A DNA stretch of 9,633 nucleotides, from contig DTYS01000320.1 of assembly GCA_012961755.1 (NCBI GenBank), forward strand, positions 1 to 9,633. The letters are read 5' to 3'. Numbering within the stretch: position 1 is the first letter of the stretch; every line of letters begins with the position of its first letter. The position numbers and the translations under genes were made by a program. This DNA comes from Candidatus Latescibacterota bacterium (lineage in GTDB: Bacteria; Latescibacterota; 4484-107; B68-G9). This document shows, in pieces, positions 6,500 through 9,633 of the stretch. The notes below the pieces were generated by a model. The model saw only the letters and a program-made list of their open reading frames with translations. It had not been told where the DNA came from and did no database searches.

Positions 6500-7312
6500 G
6501 AAGAAACGCCTCAAGTACTCTAAGCTCCTACGGGCTATCTCCTCGGGCCCGGGGAAGAAGTCGAAGACCTCCACCGAGACGTATCCTTCGTACCCCACCT
6601 CCCTGAGGGCCTCGGCTATGGGACCGAAGTCAACTTCCCCCATGCCCGGCCCCAGCCTGTTCGCATCGTTCGCGTGCACGTGCTTCATGTAGGGGGCCAC
6701 TCTCCTTATGACGTCGGGCACCTCCTCCTTCTCCCCGAACCATGCGCTCCTTATATCCACCATTGTCCGGAGGTTAGGATGGTCCAGGTCCCTCACCAGC
6801 CTCATGGCCTCCTCCGTGTCCGTGAGGAAGTTGGTCTGGTGCGGGTCCAGGGCCTCCAAGCACAATATGACCCCCCTCGCCTCTGCCTCAGGAAGCACGG
6901 ACCTCAGCACTTCCAAGGTCCTCCTGTACGTGTCCCTGTAGGTCTGGCCTTCCAATATGTTCCTCTGCTTTGGGGAGCCCACGACCATCGTACTTCCCCC
7001 AAGGTCCCCACAGAACTCTATGAGCTTCAGTAGGTAATCCCTTGTCCTGTTCCTGACCCCGTCGTCCGGATGGTTCAGGTACAGCCCCTCGGGCTTGACG
7101 AAGAGCCAATGTAGCCCTACCACCTCTACCCCAGCATCCTCCGCCTCCGTCCTTATCTCCCTCCTCCTTTCCTGGGATATCTCCTCCACCGAGTCCGCCA
7201 AGGTAAACGGAGCCACCTCCACACCGTCGTATCCCAAGCTTCCTGCGAACCTGAACACGTCCCCTATCTCCCACCCCTGAAACATTTCGTTGCATATCCC
7301 AAGCTTTATCAT
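6497..7312 (-). CDS. Sugar phosphate isomerase/epimerase family TIM barrel (xylose isomerase-like, AP endonuclease 2 superfamily)
   Basis: A 271-residue single-domain barrel of the family that includes hydroxypyruvate isomerase, inosose dehydratase and D-tagatose 3-epimerase. LGICNEMF at 4-11 and LGYDGVEVAPF at 26-36 are the first strands, GLHWLF at 66-71 the third, and GSPKQRN at 112-118 a loop seen in this family. The four metal ligands fall where expected: Glu153 in CLEAL, Asp186 in MVDIRSA, His211 or His213 in HVHAND, and Glu248 in SVEVF. Arg219 is near the usual substrate Arg. The His three residues after the metal Asp, which contacts substrate in the tagatose epimerase, is Ser189 here, so the substrate may differ. 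It has no signal peptide. It overlaps the upstream membrane-protein gene by ATGA and ends 10 bases before the phosphodiesterase ATG. All 12 isoleucines use ATA. The reaction is probably an isomerisation or epimerisation; the substrate is unknown. Confidence 0.92.
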   Translation of the reverse strand: MIKLGICNEMFQGWEIGDVFRFAGSLGYDGVEVAPFTLADSVEEISQERRREIRTEAEDAGVEVVGLHWLFVKPEGLYLNHPDDGVRNRTRDYLLKLIEFCGDLGGSTMVVGSPKQRNILEGQTYRDTYRRTLEVLRSVLPEAEARGVILCLEALDPHQTNFLTDTEEAMRLVRDLDHPNLRTMVDIRSAWFGEKEEVPDVIRRVAPYMKHVHANDANRLGPGMGEVDFGPIAEALREVGYEGYVSVEVFDFFPGPEEIARRSLEYLRRFF

Positions 7313-7324
7313 CTCCCCTCCTCC
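7309..7324 (-). promoter_or_regulatory. ATGA overlap and ribosome site joining two operon genes
   Basis: The TIM-barrel ATG (7312-7310) overlaps the TGA stop (7311-7309) of the membrane-protein gene. The upstream gene's last codons read GGAGGAGGGGAG, a purine-rich ribosome site directly before the ATG. Coupled re-initiation is likely. Confidence 0.8.
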
Positions 7325-9633
7325 GGGGTCCTTAAACCGCCCATGAGGGCCGCGGCCCTCATCTGGACCGCCTTCTTAAGGGGTCCCTCGGCCCTTTCCG
7401 ATGCAAGGCGGTAGCACTTTATCGCCCTGGAGATCTCCCCCTCCTTTTCGTACACCAATCCTAAGTAATAGAGCACTGCTGGGGAATCCGGCCTTATGCT
7501 CCTTGCCCTCTCCAAGGCCTCCCTCGCCCTTGCGAACTTTCCTTCCATGTAATATAAGCTCCCCAAGTTGAAGTGTACCTCGAACCTTCCGGAATCTATC
7601 TTCAGGGCCTCCCTGTACGCCTCCTCCGCCTCCCTCCTCATGCCCAACCTCGCGTACACGTTTCCCAGGTTCACGAGCACCTTGACGTTCCTCGGATCGG
7701 CCTCTAAGGACCTCCTGTACGCCCTTATAGCCTCCCTGTACCTCCCCGCCCTCTCGTACGCCAGGCCTGCCTTAGCGTACGCGTAGGGCGAAATATAGGC
7801 GCCCTCCTCGAGCTCCGCTAAGAAGCTTTCGGAATCCATGTCCTCGGGCCAGACCTCCAACGCCCTCCTGTACGCCTCCTTGGCCTCCTCCGGCATACCT
7901 CCCTTCCTGAATATGTTCCCCCTTATACGCCAGGCCAGCGCGTCCGAGGCCACCCTGAGCCTACGGGCATCCTCGGAAGATATGTGCGCGACATAAGGCA
8001 GGGGTGATCCCCTGGCGTGGAGGAGGGCTAAGAGGTTCGGCAGCCCTGCCTCCGTCCCCCTCCTCCTCTGCTCCGAGAAGCTTATGTAAGGGTGCCCGTC
8101 CGTGTTTATCGGCCCCTCTCCCACGAAGGCCCTCACGTCCTCCTCCCCCATCACCAGACAGCTCACCAGGGCCACGGGATCGTCCAGATGCACCGACCTC
8201 AGGTCCTCTGCCACGGACGGCTCTTCCATCCTCGCCTTCAGCCTTTCGAAGTCCACCCTTGAGGGCTCCATCGTGCCCACCATGACGGTGTACTCGTTGA
8301 AGAGCCACAGGCTCGTGTGCGGAAATACCGAGAGGAAGGTCCTAAGGAGCATCCTGTAGTCGAACTCCGAAAGGCCATGGAGGGGGAGCCACTGGACCAT
8401 GATGCCCTCATCCTTCAAGTGCTCCCTGCAGAGCTCATAGAACTCCTTGGTGTAGAGGACCCAACTGTCGCTCGAGGCCGGATGAGTTGCGTCCCCGGTG
8501 ATCACATCGTACCTCCTCCTGCTCCTGAGAATATAGTTCCTCCCGTCGTCTACGACCAACCTCACCCCGACCTCCCCCCTCGCCATCTTGGAGAGGATCC
8601 CGGAGTTGTACCTCGCGAAGAGCTCGGCCGCCTCCACGACCCCGGGGACTATCTCCACGCACTCCATCCTCCTCGCACGGTGCAGGGAGGCCGCGCCCAA
8701 GGCTATCCCTCCTCCGAAGGCCACCACCAACACGTCCTCCGGGTTGGGATGAAGTAAAAATGGGAGGTGCCCCAACATCTTGAAGGTCTGAAGGGACGCG
8801 AGGTCCGTAGGGACCTCCCCACCCCCGTTCACCTTCATCAGGAGCCTCCCGTCCGGGAACTCGTGCACGGTGACGGTCCCCGCAGCCCCGTCCCTCCAGA
8901 AGACGAGCCTGCTTCCGGGTTCCGATCTTTCGTAGAGCCTCCTTATGGCCTCCCCGTAGCCTCCCGATACACCCAGCGCCCCGAGCGCTACTGCCCCCCC
9001 CACGAGACCCCACTTCACCCTCGTTCCACTGAAGGCCAAAAGGCACGCCCCGAGGGTGAGGTTACAGAGCCCCAGGGCCCTCACGGTCCCCCCTGCCCCC
9101 AAAAGCGGCATGAGCACGAAACCAGTACCCGCCGCACCTAAGACCGCCCCTACGGTGTCCGCCGCGTACGCGGCTCCCACGCCCCGTCCCACCCCCCCGA
9201 GGCCGAGGACACATATCCTCGCCACGACGGGCATGACCCCCCCTAAAAGGAACGTCGGAAAGAGCATCAGGACGAAGGCGGCGAGGAACCTCCCTCCCGA
9301 ATACTCCCACCAGGACCCACATCCGACAGCCTCCACCACCCCCGGAAGGGTCCCGAAGAGGAAGGTCGATAGGAGCCCGAACCCTCCCACCCCGAGCTCC
9401 ATGGCGCCGAAGGCTGCCACCGGGTCCTCGAACCTGTCCGCCCACCTTCCGAAGGCCGCCCCTCCGAGCGCGAGGCCCACGAGAAACGATGTGAGCATCG
9501 TCCCGAAGGCATAGGCCGTGTTGCCCTTAAGGGATATCCCTAAGAGCCTCGTCCACACCACCTCGTACCCCAAGGCGGTGAACCCCGAGGCGCCGAAGGC
9601 CACCAATATGGGAAGGACCCTCGTAACCCCCCC
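7309..9633 (-). CDS. Membrane protein with spermidine-synthase-like SAM domain and C-terminal TPRs, 5' end outside the window
   Basis: The frame is open to the last base, giving 774 visible residues. A TTG at 9606 is a codon, not a likely start, because the first membrane helix begins before it. Numbering below counts that TTG as 1. Residues 1-215 hold about seven hydrophobic helices with family motifs ALGYEVVWTRLLG at 11-23 and GLALGGAAFGRWADR at 44-58. Residues 220-515 form an aminopropyltransferase-type Rossmann domain: VVAFGGGIALG at 294-304 for SAM binding, acidic Glu318, DDGRNY at 353-358, GDATHPASSDSW at 371-382 and NTDGHPYISF at 501-510. The PVGPA-type gate loop of true spermidine synthases is missing, so polyamine synthesis is doubtful. 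Five TPRs span about 554-741 (for example AYRRALEVWP, AYREALKIDS), suggesting protein contacts in the cytoplasm. It is the first visible gene of the minus-strand operon; its promoter is outside. Real function unknown. Confidence 0.9.
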   Translation of the reverse strand, partial: GGVTRVLPILVAFGASGFTALGYEVVWTRLLGISLKGNTAYAFGTMLTSFLVGLALGGAAFGRWADRFEDPVAAFGAMELGVGGFGLLSTFLFGTLPGVVEAVGCGSWWEYSGGRFLAAFVLMLFPTFLLGGVMPVVARICVLGLGGVGRGVGAAYAADTVGAVLGAAGTGFVLMPLLGAGGTVRALGLCNLTLGACLLAFSGTRVKWGLVGGAVALGALGVSGGYGEAIRRLYERSEPGSRLVFWRDGAAGTVTVHEFPDGRLLMKVNGGGEVPTDLASLQTFKMLGHLPFLLHPNPEDVLVVAFGGGIALGAASLHRARRMECVEIVPGVVEAAELFARYNSGILSKMARGEVGVRLVVDDGRNYILRSRRRYDVITGDATHPASSDSWVLYTKEFYELCREHLKDEGIMVQWLPLHGLSEFDYRMLLRTFLSVFPHTSLWLFNEYTVMVGTMEPSRVDFERLKARMEEPSVAEDLRSVHLDDPVALVSCLVMGEEDVRAFVGEGPINTDGHPYISFSEQRRRGTEAGLPNLLALLHARGSPLPYVAHISSEDARRLRVASDALAWRIRGNIFRKGGMPEEAKEAYRRALEVWPEDMDSESFLAELEEGAYISPYAYAKAGLAYERAGRYREAIRAYRRSLEADPRNVKVLVNLGNVYARLGMRREAEEAYREALKIDSGRFEVHFNLGSLYYMEGKFARAREALERARSIRPDSPAVLYYLGLVYEKEGEISRAIKCYRLASERAEGPLKKAVQMRAAALMGGLRTPEEGR

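Noticed and set aside
7384..7947. Repeated short C/T-rich DNA words such as CTCCTGTACGCCTCC
   Set aside because: They encode the repeating AYRRALE-type helix of the TPRs, so they are protein repeats and not a DNA element or CRISPR array.
9604..9606. TTG at 9606 as the start of the membrane protein
   Set aside because: The frame stays open to the window edge and residues before the TTG (VTRVLPI) belong to the first membrane helix. The true start is beyond 9633.

Overview
The window looks like chromosome from a GC-rich, probably thermophilic bacterium. A class A penicillin-binding protein implies a peptidoglycan wall. Arginine is mostly AGG and isoleucine mostly ATA, and the proteins are rich in Arg and Glu, as is common in thermophiles. 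The phylum cannot be fixed from this stretch. No tRNA, rRNA, CRISPR array, transposase, phage gene or attachment site was seen.

Layout: (1) 1-747, minus strand, is the N-terminal part of a PBP1A-type glycosyltransferase/transpeptidase that runs off the left edge. (2) 748-803 is a short divergent gap with an A/T island; it holds a good sigma70-type promoter for the PBP gene, apparently giving an almost leaderless mRNA, and the ribosome site of aroA. (3) 804-3575, plus strand, is a translationally coupled pair: EPSP synthase (aroA) and pyruvate kinase (pyk). (4) 3576-3743 is a convergent gap with an imperfect hairpin and no confident gene. (5) 3744-9633, minus strand, is a tight four-gene operon that enters from the right edge. 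It encodes a membrane protein with a spermidine-synthase-like SAM domain and C-terminal TPRs (5' end outside the window), a xylose-isomerase-like TIM barrel, a type I phosphodiesterase of the alkaline phosphatase superfamily, and an aldo/keto-reductase-fold protein that lacks most of the AKR catalytic tetrad.

The aroA-pyk pair joins two enzymes that use phosphoenolpyruvate, one feeding aromatic amino acid synthesis and one making pyruvate. AroA has unusual residues at two active-site positions. Pyk carries the residues associated with potassium independence.

The minus-strand operon is the part least explained by known pathways. Its three soluble enzymes have no signal peptides, so they probably act together in the cytoplasm, perhaps on a phosphodiester-linked sugar or polyol; that substrate is a guess. 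The genes are joined by an ATGA overlap, a stop codon buried in a ribosome site, and a 31-base gap. Isoleucine codon use differs between blocks: ATA is about a third in the PBP fragment, about three quarters in aroA and pyk, and every codon in two of the minus-strand genes.
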